35,622 nt of DNA from Clostridia bacterium. Lineage in GTDB: Bacteria > Bacillota_A > Clostridia > Oscillospirales > Acutalibacteraceae. Both the position numbers and the translations under genes were made by a program. This document shows, in pieces, positions 19,013-27,730 of the stretch (position 1 is its first letter; each line of letters begins with the position of its first letter). Under the pieces are notes generated by a model. It did not search any database and was not told the origin of the DNA. It worked only from the letters and a program-made list of their open reading frames with translations. The stretch spans positions 1 to 35,622 of the forward strand of contig JAFPAK010000012.1 in assembly GCA_017390825.1 (NCBI GenBank), in the 5' to 3' direction.

Positions 19013-19852
19013 ATGAAATTCACAAAAATCATATCATTAGTGCTTGCAGCTGTTATGATGCTCGCCTGCTTCGCAGGTTGCGGTAATAAAGTAACTGCAA
19101 AGGTTATTGACATCAACCTTACTGAAGAAGAGTATGCTTTCGGTGTTGATAAGAATCAGCCTGAACTTCTCGAAAAGGTAAATGAGTTTATCGACAAAAT
19201 CAAAAAAGACGGTACATTCGATGAGGTTTGCGACAAATACTTCGGTGACGGCGAACCGACAGCGGTAGTTTCCGCCGCTGAGGATTCAAGCAAGGATCAG
19301 CTTGTAGTTGCAACCAACGCACAGTTTGAACCGTTTGAGTACAAAAAAGGCGAAAACTTCTACGGTATTGATATGGAAATAGCAAAGCTTCTTGCTGATT
19401 ATCTCGAGGTTGAGCTAGTTATTAAGGATATGGAATTTGACGCAGTTTGTCTTACCGTTGGTCAGCACAAATGCGACATTGCTATGGCAGGTCTTACTGT
19501 TAAGCCCGCAAGAGAAGAATATGTAACATTCTCAACTTCATATTACAAAGCAAATCAGAAGATCATTGTCAGAAGTGATGATAAAACCTTTGACGATTGC
19601 AAAACTGCAGCAGATGTTGAAGAGATCCTTAAAGGCTTTGACAAATCTACAACCATCGGTTTCCAGAACGGTACAACAGGCGGTTTGTATGTTCAGGGCG
19701 ATGAAGAGTGGGAGTTTGAAGGCTTTGCAGTAGAAACAAAAGGCTACGGCAGCGGCTCACTTGCAGTACAGGATCTTCTTAACGGTAATATCGATTATGT
19801 TGTTATCGACTCAGACCCTGCCAAATTCATCGTTGAAGCACTCAACGGTTAA
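19013..19852 (+). CDS. Amino-acid ABC transporter binding lipoprotein, circularly permuted family-3 fold
   Basis: A solute-binding lipoprotein of 279 residues: a hydrophobic signal peptide and a lipobox with C23 (CFAGC). In ordinary family-3 binding proteins the chain starts with a strand like LVVATNAQFEPFEY and ends with an EYAFGV strand and a helix ending KYFG. Here that ending comes first: residues 30-79 hold LTEEEYAFGVDKN, ELLEKVNEFIDKIKKDG and CDKYFGDG, then a polar linker at 80-96. The normal start follows at 97-119 (LVVATNAQFEPFEY), and the chain ends at DYVVIDSDPAKFIVEALNG, exactly where the missing tail would begin. Ligand-type residues are kept: R167 in LTVKPAREEY and D266 in VIDSD. 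Probably binds a polar amino acid. Its permease and ATPase follow. Confidence 0.92.
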   Translation: MKFTKIISLVLAAVMMLACFAGCGNKVTAKVIDINLTEEEYAFGVDKNQPELLEKVNEFIDKIKKDGTFDEVCDKYFGDGEPTAVVSAAEDSSKDQLVVATNAQFEPFEYKKGENFYGIDMEIAKLLADYLEVELVIKDMEFDAVCLTVGQHKCDIAMAGLTVKPAREEYVTFSTSYYKANQKIIVRSDDKTFDDCKTAADVEEILKGFDKSTTIGFQNGTTGGLYVQGDEEWEFEGFAVETKGYGSGSLAVQDLLNGNIDYVVIDSDPAKFIVEALNG

Positions 19853-19879
19853 GGTAAATAATTATACATAACTATAATC

Positions 19880-19907
19880 AATAACCTCACCGTTCGGTGA
19901 GGCTATT
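19880..19907 (+). other. Stem-loop between binding-protein and permease genes
   Basis: CCTCACC (19885-19891) pairs perfectly with GGTGAGG (19896-19902) around GTTC, and an outer AATA/TATT pair extends it past one mismatch. No T-run follows, so it is more likely an mRNA-stabilising or partial-termination element giving more binding protein than permease. Confidence 0.6.
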
Positions 19908-19930
19908 GTGTTGTTTAAAGGGAAATTATT

Positions 19931-20641
19931 ATGGGTGATTTTGGTTCAAAAATCGAACGATTTTTAGATGTTTTCATCGACGGCGGTGGTTATAAAGAGG
20001 TTTTCAAAGGCTTACAAAACACTTTGAAAATTGCCGTGCTCGGTCTCATAATAGGTATCATTATCGGCACCTTGATTGCTGTGATTAGAGTATTGCCAAA
20101 ATATAAAACACTGCCGAAAGTACTGAATGGAATATGCAGTTTTTATGTTGCGTTTTTCAGAGGTACGCCGATGGTAGTGCAGTTGCTGTTATTCTATTAT
20201 GTTGCGTTACCGCTTATGGGAATAAATATGCCGTCTGTGACCGTTGCAACGATTGTGTTCGGACTTAATTCCGGAGCATATATTTCCGAAATTATGCGTG
20301 GCGGTATTATGTCGGTAGACCCCGGGCAGATGGAAGGCGGTCGTGCTATGGGACTCAGCTTTTCAAAAACAATGATCGCTATTGTGATACCGCAGGCAGT
20401 AAAAAATATTTTACCCACTCTCGGTAATGAGTTTATCACACTTATAAAAGAAACTTCTGTTGTAAGCTTTGTAGGTGCGCTTGACCTTTATGTTGCATTT
20501 AACAGGATAGGTTCAAACAGCTATGAATTTATGGTTCCGTATCTTGTTATGGCAGTGATTTATATTGTATTGGTGCTTATTATTACAGGTCTTGTGAAAT
20601 TGATGGAAAGGAGCTTGAGAAAGAGTGATAGAAGTCATTGA
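19931..20641 (+). CDS. Amino-acid ABC transporter permease, HisM/GlnP type
   Basis: The membrane subunit of the importer, 236 residues with about five hydrophobic segments. The N-terminal [35 protein letters not shown], and the EAA coupling loop [21 protein letters not shown] are all diagnostic of polar-amino-acid permeases, as is [19 protein letters not shown]. Start ATG at 19931 has an AAAGGGAAA site. Its end overlaps the ATPase gene by 17 bases, so the two are coupled. It probably works as a homodimer, as only one permease gene is present. Confidence 0.95.
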   Translation: MGDFGSKIERFLDVFIDGGGYKEVFKGLQNTLKIAVLGLIIGIIIGTLIAVIRVLPKYKTLPKVLNGICSFYVAFFRGTPMVVQLLLFYYVALPLMGINMPSVTVATIVFGLNSGAYISEIMRGGIMSVDPGQMEGGRAMGLSFSKTMIAIVIPQAVKNILPTLGNEFITLIKETSVVSFVGALDLYVAFNRIGSNSYEFMVPYLVMAVIYIVLVLIITGLVKLMERSLRKSDRSH

Positions 20642-21407
20642 TCTTAAGAAATCCTTTGGTAAGCTTAATGTTTTGAAAAATATTAATACTACCATCAACG
20701 AGGGTGATATCGTTGTAATTATTGGGCCTTCCGGCAGTGGCAAATCAACTTTTTTGCGTTGTTTGAACTGTCTGGAAGATCCTACATCGGGCAGCATAAT
20801 ATTCGATGGTGTCGATATTGCAGATATGAAAGTAGATATTAATATCCATCGTCAGAAGATGGGTATGGTATTCCAGCATTTTAATCTTTTCAATAATAAA
20901 ACTGTTATTGAGAATGTAATGCTCACGCCTGTGTATATCCAGAAAAAATGTATGCGTAGATTGAAATTCCGCAATCCGAACAATGAGGAAATCAAATCAG
21001 TAAAGCAGATCAAGCAGGAAGCGTTTGAACGCGCAATGGAATTGCTTAATGATGTTGGTCTTGCAGATAAGGCAGATGAATATCCCTCACGCCTTTCAGG
21101 TGGACAAAAACAGCGTGTTGCAATTGCAAGAGCATTGGCAGTAAAGCCCAAGGTGATGCTTTTTGATGAGCCCACCTCTGCGCTTGATCCGGAGCTTGTA
21201 GGCGAAGTCCTTAATGTTATGAAACGCCTTGCAAACGAGGGGATGACAATGGTGTGCGTAACTCATGAAATGGGATTTGCAAGAGAAGTTGCAAACCGTG
21301 TTCTTTTTATGGCAGATGGCGAAATACTTGAAGACGGAACACCCGAGCAGATTTTCAACGAACCTAAAAACCCGAGAACGCAACAGTTTTTACAGAGTAT
21401 TCTTTAA
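20625..21407 (+). CDS. Amino-acid ABC transporter ATPase, GlnQ type with extra helical insertion
   Basis: The ATP-hydrolysing subunit, 260 residues, starting with GTG at 20625 inside the permease gene with a GGAG site at 20610. Walker A is GPSGSGKST at 34-42, the Q-loop has Q84, the signature LSGGQ is at 157-161, and Walker B is [14 protein letters not shown]. The stretch near residues 107-128 ([19 protein letters not shown]) is about 20 residues longer than E. coli GlnQ in the helical subdomain between the Q-loop and the signature. This is not damage, since all catalytic motifs are intact. It is the last gene of the three-gene importer before a terminator. Confidence 0.95.
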   Translation: MIEVIDLKKSFGKLNVLKNINTTINEGDIVVIIGPSGSGKSTFLRCLNCLEDPTSGSIIFDGVDIADMKVDINIHRQKMGMVFQHFNLFNNKTVIENVMLTPVYIQKKCMRRLKFRNPNNEEIKSVKQIKQEAFERAMELLNDVGLADKADEYPSRLSGGQKQRVAIARALAVKPKVMLFDEPTSALDPELVGEVLNVMKRLANEGMTMVCVTHEMGFAREVANRVLFMADGEILEDGTPEQIFNEPKNPRTQQFLQSIL

Positions 21408-21412
21408 AATAC

Positions 21413-21441
21413 AACCGCCGTGCATTTAGCACGGCGGTTTA
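21413..21441 (+). terminator. Terminator after the importer operon
   Basis: A perfect 11-bp GC-rich stem (21413-21423 with 21429-21439), but only three T follow, so some read-through into azlCD is likely. I see no clear separate azlC promoter. Confidence 0.65.
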
Positions 21442-21459
21442 ACTAAAGTGAGATTTATC

Positions 21460-22167
21460 ATGGCAAAAGGAAAAACAATAAAAGCATTACAAGCAGCCTT
21501 TCCGTATACATTGCCGATAATGGCAGGATTTTTGTTTCTCGGCATAACCTATGGCATTTTAATGAATGTTTCAGGCTTAGGTTTTGTGTATCCGATGATT
21601 ATGAGTGCTTGCATATTTGCGGGCTCAGTTGAATTTTTAACGGTAAATATGCTGCTTTCCCCATTTGATCCGATTCAGGCGTTTTTAATGGCGCTTATGG
21701 TAAATGCACGGCATCTGTTTTACGGCATATCAATGCTCGACAAGTACAAGGGTACCGGCAAAAAGAAGCTATACCTCATTTTCGGTATGTGTGATGAAAG
21801 CTTCTCGATAAACTATACTGCTGATATTCCGAGCAATGTTGATAAAGGCTGGTTTATGTTTTTTGTAACGCTGCTCAATCAGCTTTATTGGGTGTCAGGT
21901 GCAACGCTTGGCGGTATATTCGGCTCATTTATTGAGTTCGATACAAAGGGGCTTGAATTTGTGATGACCGCAATGTTCGTTGTTATCTTCCTTGATCAAT
22001 GGCTGAAAGAGAAAAATCATTTCAGCGCCGTACTCGGTATCTCGGCATCAGTTTTATGTCTTATCATATTCGGCGCAGACAGATTTATCATCCCTTCAAT
22101 GATAATTATTCTCACTGCTCTTACCCTTCTTCGTAATCCTGTTTACAAAGGCGGTGACGGCAAATGA
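21460..22167 (+). CDS. azlC: AzlC family branched-chain amino acid exporter subunit
   Basis: The large subunit of a two-part exporter for branched-chain amino acids and analogues, an integral membrane protein of 235 residues. Features are [21 protein letters not shown] at the N-terminus, [30 protein letters not shown] (a signature block), and [15 protein letters not shown] at 21460 is chosen over an in-frame GTG at 21448, because AAGTGAG then serves as a weak ribosome site; the longer start cannot be excluded. It overlaps azlD by four bases. Confidence 0.93.
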   Translation: MAKGKTIKALQAAFPYTLPIMAGFLFLGITYGILMNVSGLGFVYPMIMSACIFAGSVEFLTVNMLLSPFDPIQAFLMALMVNARHLFYGISMLDKYKGTGKKKLYLIFGMCDESFSINYTADIPSNVDKGWFMFFVTLLNQLYWVSGATLGGIFGSFIEFDTKGLEFVMTAMFVVIFLDQWLKEKNHFSAVLGISASVLCLIIFGADRFIIPSMIIILTALTLLRNPVYKGGDGK

Positions 22168-22493
22168 CATTAACTCAACAGATCATTACTGTTATTGCAG
22201 TTGCACTTGCAACTATGCTGACAAGATTTTTGCCGTTTATCGTCTTCCCTGCAGGAAAGCCCACACCTAAATATATACAGTATCTCGGCAGAGTTCTGCC
22301 CGCAGCGGTATTCGGATTACTGGTGGTATACTGTCTAAAGGAAGTAAATGTGCTTGCAGGCTGGCACGGTATCCCTGAGCTGATTGCAATAGCATTTATT
22401 GTAGTATTGCATCTATGGAAAAAGCAGATGCTTCTATCTATAGCCGGCGGTACGGTGCTATATATGCTGCTTGTACAGCTTGTGTTTGTATAA
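22164..22493 (+). CDS. azlD: AzlD family branched-chain amino acid exporter subunit
   Basis: The small partner of AzlC, 109 residues with about four hydrophobic segments. [23 protein letters not shown] and [16 protein letters not shown] near the N-terminal half match the AzlD family. The ATG at 22164 overlaps the azlC TGA (ATGA), the usual arrangement for this pair. Together with the importer upstream it makes an amino-acid transport block, with import and export side by side. Confidence 0.93.
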   Translation: MTLTQQIITVIAVALATMLTRFLPFIVFPAGKPTPKYIQYLGRVLPAAVFGLLVVYCLKEVNVLAGWHGIPELIAIAFIVVLHLWKKQMLLSIAGGTVLYMLLVQLVFV

Positions 22494-22533
22494 ATAAAAG
22501 GTTGCCCTTAGATTATAAGAGCAACCTTTTATT
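22493..22533. terminator. Bidirectional terminator between azlD and the nad operon
   Basis: A perfect 13-bp outer stem (22493-22505 with 22521-22533), flanked by A/T-rich arms, sits between convergent genes. It ends both azlCD and the long minus-strand operon. Confidence 0.88.
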
Positions 22534-23410
22534 CTCTGTTATCAGTCCTTATGAATGGGGCTGATTTTTTCATATCAATTATCGCTGAATATTTTTCAGG
22601 ACGGCGGTACGCATTACCGTGCACCTCTTTGCTTCGGTATTCACGAAGCATATCCATATCAAACTCTGCAATGTAAATACCCTCATTACCGTCTGCCTCT
22701 ACAATGCAGGTATCCCGTGAGCCTTCAATTTCAGGAAGATATGCAACACCGTCAAACGCATTTGAATGACCGTTACAGTCAGGCACGGTATCGGGATAAT
22801 TGCAAGTAGCGATCCCTATCATATTTTCATATGCTCTTGCGCGAAGCTGCGAAAGACGGTTGATCTCCATCGGGCAGGCATTTGGAACAAGCACTATTTC
22901 TGCACCTTTAAGCATCAAAATCCTTGCACTTTCGGGGAACTCACGGTCAAAGCAGATCATAGTGCCGACTTTAACAGTGCCAATAGCGGTATTAAGTTCA
23001 GTAACATGGAACGCATCGCCCGGTGTCAGAGCACGCTCGACTGAAAAATCGCAGGTATGCACCTTCGCATAGGTGATAGCATTTTTACCGTTACGATCGA
23101 ACAAAACGAGCGTATTTTTAGGCCCTGTTTCGCATTTTTCAAGCAGCGTTATACCGATAGCCATGCAAAGTTCTTTTGCAAGTCTTCCGAACGACTGCAC
23201 AAACTCATCTTCAACAGATACCGCATCCTTTATCCACTCATCCGAAGGGCGTGTATAGATATCATATCCGTTACTGTACATCTCGGGAAAAAGAGCAATA
23301 TCTGCACCCATTTCCTTTGCTTTTCTGCAAAAACTGATTCCTTTTTTTAGATTATCCTCTATTTTACCTGTTGGCGCAATTTGAAGAAGTGCTATATTTA
23401 AAATATTCAT
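22529..23410 (-). CDS. Carbon-nitrogen hydrolase (nitrilase superfamily amidase)
   Basis: A cytosolic amidase-type enzyme of 293 residues. The catalytic triad is visible: E43 in ALFPEMYSNGYD, K116 in TYAKVHTCDF, and C153 in VGTMICFDREFPES. The rest follows the single-domain nitrilase fold, close to N-carbamoylputrescine/omega-amidase types. The substrate is not readable. It follows nadC by 3 bases and is the last gene of the operon, so a role in handling a nicotinamide- or amide-containing metabolite is possible but unproven. It lacks the synthetase domain of glutamine-dependent NadE. Confidence 0.88.
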   Translation of the reverse strand: MNILNIALLQIAPTGKIEDNLKKGISFCRKAKEMGADIALFPEMYSNGYDIYTRPSDEWIKDAVSVEDEFVQSFGRLAKELCMAIGITLLEKCETGPKNTLVLFDRNGKNAITYAKVHTCDFSVERALTPGDAFHVTELNTAIGTVKVGTMICFDREFPESARILMLKGAEIVLVPNACPMEINRLSQLRARAYENMIGIATCNYPDTVPDCNGHSNAFDGVAYLPEIEGSRDTCIVEADGNEGIYIAEFDMDMLREYRSKEVHGNAYRRPEKYSAIIDMKKSAPFIRTDNRE

Positions 23411-23413
23411 TTT

Positions 23414-24250
23414 TTAGTCAATTCTCATTGAAATATCAAAAGCCTTTACCGAATGAGTGAGTGCGCCGATAGAGATGATATCCACTCCCGTTTTTGCAAC
23501 ATCAGCAATTGTTTTATCTGTTATATTTCCGGATGCTTCAAGCAATGCTTGACCATTATTCATCTCTACTGCTTTTTTCATTGTTTCACAGTCCATATTA
23601 TCAAGCATAATTACATCTGCCTTACAATCAAGCGCCTCCTTGACCTCGTCAAGATTTCGTGTTTCAACCTCGATCTTTACCATATGACCTAATTTTTCAC
23701 GCAAGCGCTCTACTGCCGCTGTGATAGAACCGCAAGCATCAATATGATTATCCTTAAGCATTGCGCCGTCAGAAAGATTAAAACGATGATTTTTACCGCC
23801 GCCGACCGTTACTGCATATTTCTGCAAAGCACGCATTCCGGGTAGAGTTTTTCTGGTATCGGCAACAGAAGCATTAGTTCCTTCGCAAAGCGAAACTGCT
23901 TTATTTGTCATAGTAGCAATACCCGACATATGCTGCAAAAGATTCAGCGCAGTACGCTCACCCTTAAGCATAAGCACGGTATATCCCTCAAAATCAGCAA
24001 TACGCTCGCCGCTCTTTACAAAATCACCGTCTTTCTTATAAACAGTTGCAGTAAAAGAGTCATCCAGCATCTTAAACACGGTGAATGCAACATCAAGTCC
24101 GCAAAGTACACCGTCTGCCTTGGCAATGAAATAGCACTTTGAACGCTGATCATCCGGTATGACAAGATCAGCAGAGGTATCAATGTAGTTGATATCCTCA
24201 AGCAGTGCGGTTTTGATAAGGTTTTCAACATAAAATTTATTCAGCTTCAT
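23414..24250 (-). CDS. nadC: Nicotinate-nucleotide pyrophosphorylase (quinolinate phosphoribosyltransferase)
   Basis: Converts quinolinate and PRPP to nicotinate mononucleotide and CO2. ATG at 24250 is chosen over a longer frame because it overlaps the nadB stop by four bases (ATGA) and has an AGAGGAG site, giving 278 residues. Family features are ALLEDINYIDTSADLVIP, ADTRKTLPGMRALQKYAV, GGGKNHRFNLSDGAMLKDNH, and EVETRNLDEVKEAL with VIMLDNM. All catalytic parts are present. It sits between nadB and the amidase gene. Confidence 0.97.
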   Translation of the reverse strand: MKLNKFYVENLIKTALLEDINYIDTSADLVIPDDQRSKCYFIAKADGVLCGLDVAFTVFKMLDDSFTATVYKKDGDFVKSGERIADFEGYTVLMLKGERTALNLLQHMSGIATMTNKAVSLCEGTNASVADTRKTLPGMRALQKYAVTVGGGKNHRFNLSDGAMLKDNHIDACGSITAAVERLREKLGHMVKIEVETRNLDEVKEALDCKADVIMLDNMDCETMKKAVEMNNGQALLEASGNITDKTIADVAKTGVDIISIGALTHSVKAFDISMRID

Positions 24251-25716
24251 CGTGAAATCGCTCCTCTTAATATAATAGCTGCGCAAGTAGCAAGGCTCTT
24301 TGCCTCACAGTAATCAGATGTTTTGCAGAATGCCTCATTATTAAGTCTTGCGCGTATCTGTTCAATAGTTTTAAGACCCTTTTCAGCAGCGTTGCGATCA
24401 GGAATAACAAAGTGACATTTTTGCATTATCTCCCTTATCTGCGTTCTTGTGCCCTCCGGCAGCGGTGCAGTACCGTTTTTAATAGGCGGCGTTGCACCGT
24501 GTACCGCAATAAATCCGGGATTATGAATTCTGCGGCTGATATCCTTTGCGGCACGCTTTGAGAATACAAGTGCTTCCAGCAAAGAGTTAGATGCAAGACG
24601 GTTTTTACCATGCACTCCCGTATTTGAGCATTCACCAACCGCATAAAGGCGATTTACACCGGTAAAGGAATTTTCATCGACCGCAATGCCACCCATAAGA
24701 TAGTGGTGACAGGGGAACACGGGGATCGGCTCTTTAGTGAGATCAACGCCCTCTTCAAGACAGCGTGAATAAATAAGCGGAAAGCGATTTTTCAAAAAAG
24801 CGCTGTCGAGCCGTGAAATATCAAGATAGAACTTATCCGATCCCGTACGGCGATACTCCATAATGATGGAATGAGATACCTTATCACGAGGAGCAAGCTC
24901 AAGCCGCTCATCATAACGGTGCATAAATCGCTCATGGTTGCAATTAAGAAGGTATGCACCCTCGCCTCGTACCGCCTCGCTGATAAGAAAGCGCTCTCTG
25001 CCATCAGTTGCAGCAAAAGCAGTTGGGTGAAACTGTATGTAATCAAGATCCTTGATATTTGCACCAAGCTCATATGCAAGCCGGATGCCGTCACCCGTGG
25101 CAATGGATGAATTTGTGGTGTATTTATAAACTCTGCCGATACCGCCCGTTGCAAGTATCACAAACGATGCTGCAACATATGTCAGCTCACCGTCGATAAG
25201 CAACTCAGCAAAATATCCGTGATCTGCGTGCTTGATAGACGTACACATTGTATGCTCACATATCTCGACATTGGGAAGCTTTTTAACTTGATTTATCAGC
25301 ACAGTTGTCATCTCATCACCGGTAGAATCCCGATGATGCACGATTCGATGTCGGCAATGACCTCCCTCAAGAGTCATATGCAGATTACCGTTTTCATCCT
25401 TATCGAAATCGGCACCCATATTGATAACAGCACGCACCTCATCAGGGCCCTGCTCACACAGTATCTTTACCGTGTCAGGATTATTAGCCTGCCTTCCTGC
25501 AATCATTGTGTCCTTAATATGCAGATCAAAATTGTCATTTTCTTCGTCCAGTACCGCTGCTACTCCGCCCTGTGCAAGACTTGAATTGGAAAGCTTCAGA
25601 TCTGCTTTGGCACATAAAAGAACATTTATATCGCTGTCAAGATTAAGCGCAGCATAAAGTCCTGAAACGCCGCTGCCGAGTATCAGCACATCGTATTTAC
25701 CGCTTTGAATAGCCAT
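24247..25716 (-). CDS. nadB: L-aspartate oxidase
   Basis: An FAD enzyme oxidising L-aspartate to iminoaspartate, the first step of de novo NAD synthesis. In anaerobes fumarate is the likely electron acceptor. It has 489 residues. FAD-binding GSGVSGLYAALNL lies near the N-terminus. The succinate-dehydrogenase-like features are SNSSLAQGGVAAV, GGHCRHRIVHHRDSTGDEM with catalytic-type histidines and arginine, QFHPTAF, CHHYLMGGI, and GVHGKNRLASNSLLEALVF. A possible ribosome site AAAGGTGG lies upstream of ATG 25716. No nadA (quinolinate synthase) is in the window. Confidence 0.96.
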   Translation of the reverse strand: MAIQSGKYDVLILGSGVSGLYAALNLDSDINVLLCAKADLKLSNSSLAQGGVAAVLDEENDNFDLHIKDTMIAGRQANNPDTVKILCEQGPDEVRAVINMGADFDKDENGNLHMTLEGGHCRHRIVHHRDSTGDEMTTVLINQVKKLPNVEICEHTMCTSIKHADHGYFAELLIDGELTYVAASFVILATGGIGRVYKYTTNSSIATGDGIRLAYELGANIKDLDYIQFHPTAFAATDGRERFLISEAVRGEGAYLLNCNHERFMHRYDERLELAPRDKVSHSIIMEYRRTGSDKFYLDISRLDSAFLKNRFPLIYSRCLEEGVDLTKEPIPVFPCHHYLMGGIAVDENSFTGVNRLYAVGECSNTGVHGKNRLASNSLLEALVFSKRAAKDISRRIHNPGFIAVHGATPPIKNGTAPLPEGTRTQIREIMQKCHFVIPDRNAAEKGLKTIEQIRARLNNEAFCKTSDYCEAKSLATCAAIILRGAISR

Positions 25717-25741
25717 AGCGTTAAAAATTCGCCACCTTTAT

Positions 25742-27505
25742 TTAATAAGCTCTTACCTCGAAAACACGCATTGCGCTGTCTCCGTAGGTAGAATGAGCAT
25801 GAATTCTGATTTTATCACAAACAACACCATCAGTGTTGACCTTGTTAAAACGGGCTTCATTATCCTTTTTAACAATTCGTTTAACTTCACTTTCGCCATT
25901 ATAGAAAACAATATCATAGTCCTTAACAAGCGTTGAGGGAAGCCCCTTCTCCTGCCTCTGCTTACACCAATTGTTAAGACTTATCATTATCTCACGGCTC
26001 AAATTTGAATCAAATTTAATATGCACCTCATTTATTTCGGTAAGCTCATCAAACATAAGCTCAATATACTCGCCGTCTTTAGAAAAACCATCAGAAATGT
26101 AGCAATTGGTATTCTCTCCAACGGTTCGGGAAACACCGTTTATAATATTTTGTACCTTTCCGTTTTCTGCTTCGGTTTTAGCGCTTACACGGCATTTTTT
26201 CGCTTTATCCGCTGTATCATTATTAACGACACCCGGGATATAACAGTCGTCACGAAGCAAGGTCTGCTGCAATTCCTCAATTTTTTTGCAAATATCACGG
26301 GGCAGACATTTATCTTCTATACACATCGCAGCCGCAGTACCGATAGCCTGCCCTGCAACGCCGCAGGTTGCCATTACTCTTGTTGATGCAAACGCAAGAT
26401 GTGAAGCAGAGAACGCTCTGCCGCCAAGGAAAAGATTGTCGATATTCTTTGAAATAAGACAAGAATACGGAATGGTGTAAACATCGTTCAGATGAATATA
26501 CTTTGTCGGCTCTGCCTCGGTAGATAAAAATCCCTCGATAACATGGCAGTCCATATCCCAACCACCGTATGCAACGGCATCTTTAAATCTTTTAGCAGAT
26601 AAAAGATCTTCTTCACGCAGAACATAGTCCCCGAGCAGTCTGCGACTTTCACGCTTGCCGGGCAGCATACCAACCCAATCAAGTTCAAAATTATCTGCGC
26701 CGTGGTCACCGCCGTTTTTGATGTGATCCCAAATACCGTAAACGGTCTTGATTAACTCATCACGGATGTCCTCGCCGTCGTGAATAGTGTTAAATGTTTT
26801 ACCGCCAAGTTCTATCCACCAATATCCCGATGTGTAATCAGTATGAGGACGGAACTTCATATCCTCCTCTGAATATGTGTAAGCCCATTCAGGCTTTTTG
26901 AACTTCACGGGATGACCTACATCACGAGCGCTGAACATCAAGGAATTTCCCATTGTGTAATCATCGGCAACATCAAGACCGTCAGCCTCTCCAAAGGTCG
27001 ATTTATCCTCTCTGCCGTACATATACTCTGCGCCTGCAAGATAACCCAAGATTCCGTCACCTGTTGCGTCAACAAACAAAGGCGCTGTAAAAGTAAACCG
27101 TTTTTCTGTTGTCTGCTGTGTTGCGCTGACAGATATTATTCTGTTATTCTGAGTTTTCACCTCATCCATATGCGTATTCAAATACAGATCAAGCCCGTCG
27201 CAATAACGGCATATCTCCCATGTGACTGTATCGAATATCGCCCATGTGTGCTCGGGATTGCGTGCTTTGTTTAAAAGCTGAATCTCCTCAACAATACCTG
27301 TTTCTCTTGCATTCGCTCTTCCTGCATGACGGTCAGCACCGCAAATGTGCATGCGGATCTCGCTTGATGCATTACCTCCAAGCACAGGTCTGTTCTGTAC
27401 AAGCGCAGTTTTTGCACCATGGCGTGCGGCGGAAATTGCGGCACACATTCCGGAAATTCCTCCGCCTACAACAACAACATCATACTCTTTACCGATTTTG
27501 ATCAT
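25742..27505 (-). CDS. FAD-dependent oxidoreductase with discoidin-like C-terminal domain
   Basis: A 587-residue FAD enzyme of the FAD_oxidored type. The Rossmann FAD site is VVVVGGGISGMCAAISAA near 9-26, followed by LGGNASSEIRMHICGAD, and LFVDATGDGILGYLAGA, then the second FAD region FLGGRAFSASHLAFASTRVM with ATCGVAGQAIGTAAAM. After about residue 430 comes a 150-residue segment (GEYIELMFDELTEINEVHIKFD, ending in FEVRAY) that looks like an F5/8 type C (discoidin) domain. Such enzymes occur in polysaccharide-related clusters and their substrates are mostly unknown. It has no signal peptide. It lies 25 bases before nadB within the same operon. Its role there is unclear. Confidence 0.85.
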   Translation of the reverse strand: MIKIGKEYDVVVVGGGISGMCAAISAARHGAKTALVQNRPVLGGNASSEIRMHICGADRHAGRANARETGIVEEIQLLNKARNPEHTWAIFDTVTWEICRYCDGLDLYLNTHMDEVKTQNNRIISVSATQQTTEKRFTFTAPLFVDATGDGILGYLAGAEYMYGREDKSTFGEADGLDVADDYTMGNSLMFSARDVGHPVKFKKPEWAYTYSEEDMKFRPHTDYTSGYWWIELGGKTFNTIHDGEDIRDELIKTVYGIWDHIKNGGDHGADNFELDWVGMLPGKRESRRLLGDYVLREEDLLSAKRFKDAVAYGGWDMDCHVIEGFLSTEAEPTKYIHLNDVYTIPYSCLISKNIDNLFLGGRAFSASHLAFASTRVMATCGVAGQAIGTAAAMCIEDKCLPRDICKKIEELQQTLLRDDCYIPGVVNNDTADKAKKCRVSAKTEAENGKVQNIINGVSRTVGENTNCYISDGFSKDGEYIELMFDELTEINEVHIKFDSNLSREIMISLNNWCKQRQEKGLPSTLVKDYDIVFYNGESEVKRIVKKDNEARFNKVNTDGVVCDKIRIHAHSTYGDSAMRVFEVRAY

Positions 27506-27520
27506 AACAATACCTCACAA

Positions 27521-27730
27521 TCACTTGAAAAGCTTATTCTTCAAACTTTCTATACGATCTTTTCTGTTTTCTGTATCTTGTTTATCAACGGAGTATTTAT
27601 CGTTTTCTAAAACCACCGTGTCGCCTTCTTTGGCATCAGACACTTCGGATGCAGATACATTTTTGATCTTTCCGTTGCTATCAACCAAGACGGCAAAGTC
27701 GCCTTCAAATCTGTCAAGCGTATATTTCAT
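27521..27730 (-). CDS. DUF3006 family small protein
   Basis: A 69-residue protein. The ATG at 27730 is chosen because it overlaps the radical-SAM stop (ATGA) and follows an AGAGGA site; an upstream in-frame start would lie inside the previous gene. The N-terminal YTLDRFEGDFAVLVDSNGKI with later GDTVVLENDKY is the DUF3006 pattern. The C-terminal 20 residues are highly charged and helical. Its function is unknown; relatives often sit beside other genes in Firmicutes operons. Confidence 0.82.
   Translation of the reverse strand: MKYTLDRFEGDFAVLVDSNGKIKNVSASEVSDAKEGDTVVLENDKYSVDKQDTENRKDRIESLKNKLFK

Noticed and set aside
19013..19110. Fusion of a foreign N-terminal domain onto the binding protein
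   Set aside because: The N-terminal segment matches the missing C-terminal part of the same fold, so a permutation explains it better than a fusion.
24251..24286. Longer nadC start
   Set aside because: It would overlap nadB by about 40 bases; ATG 24250 gives a four-base overlap with nadB and the family's usual N-terminus.
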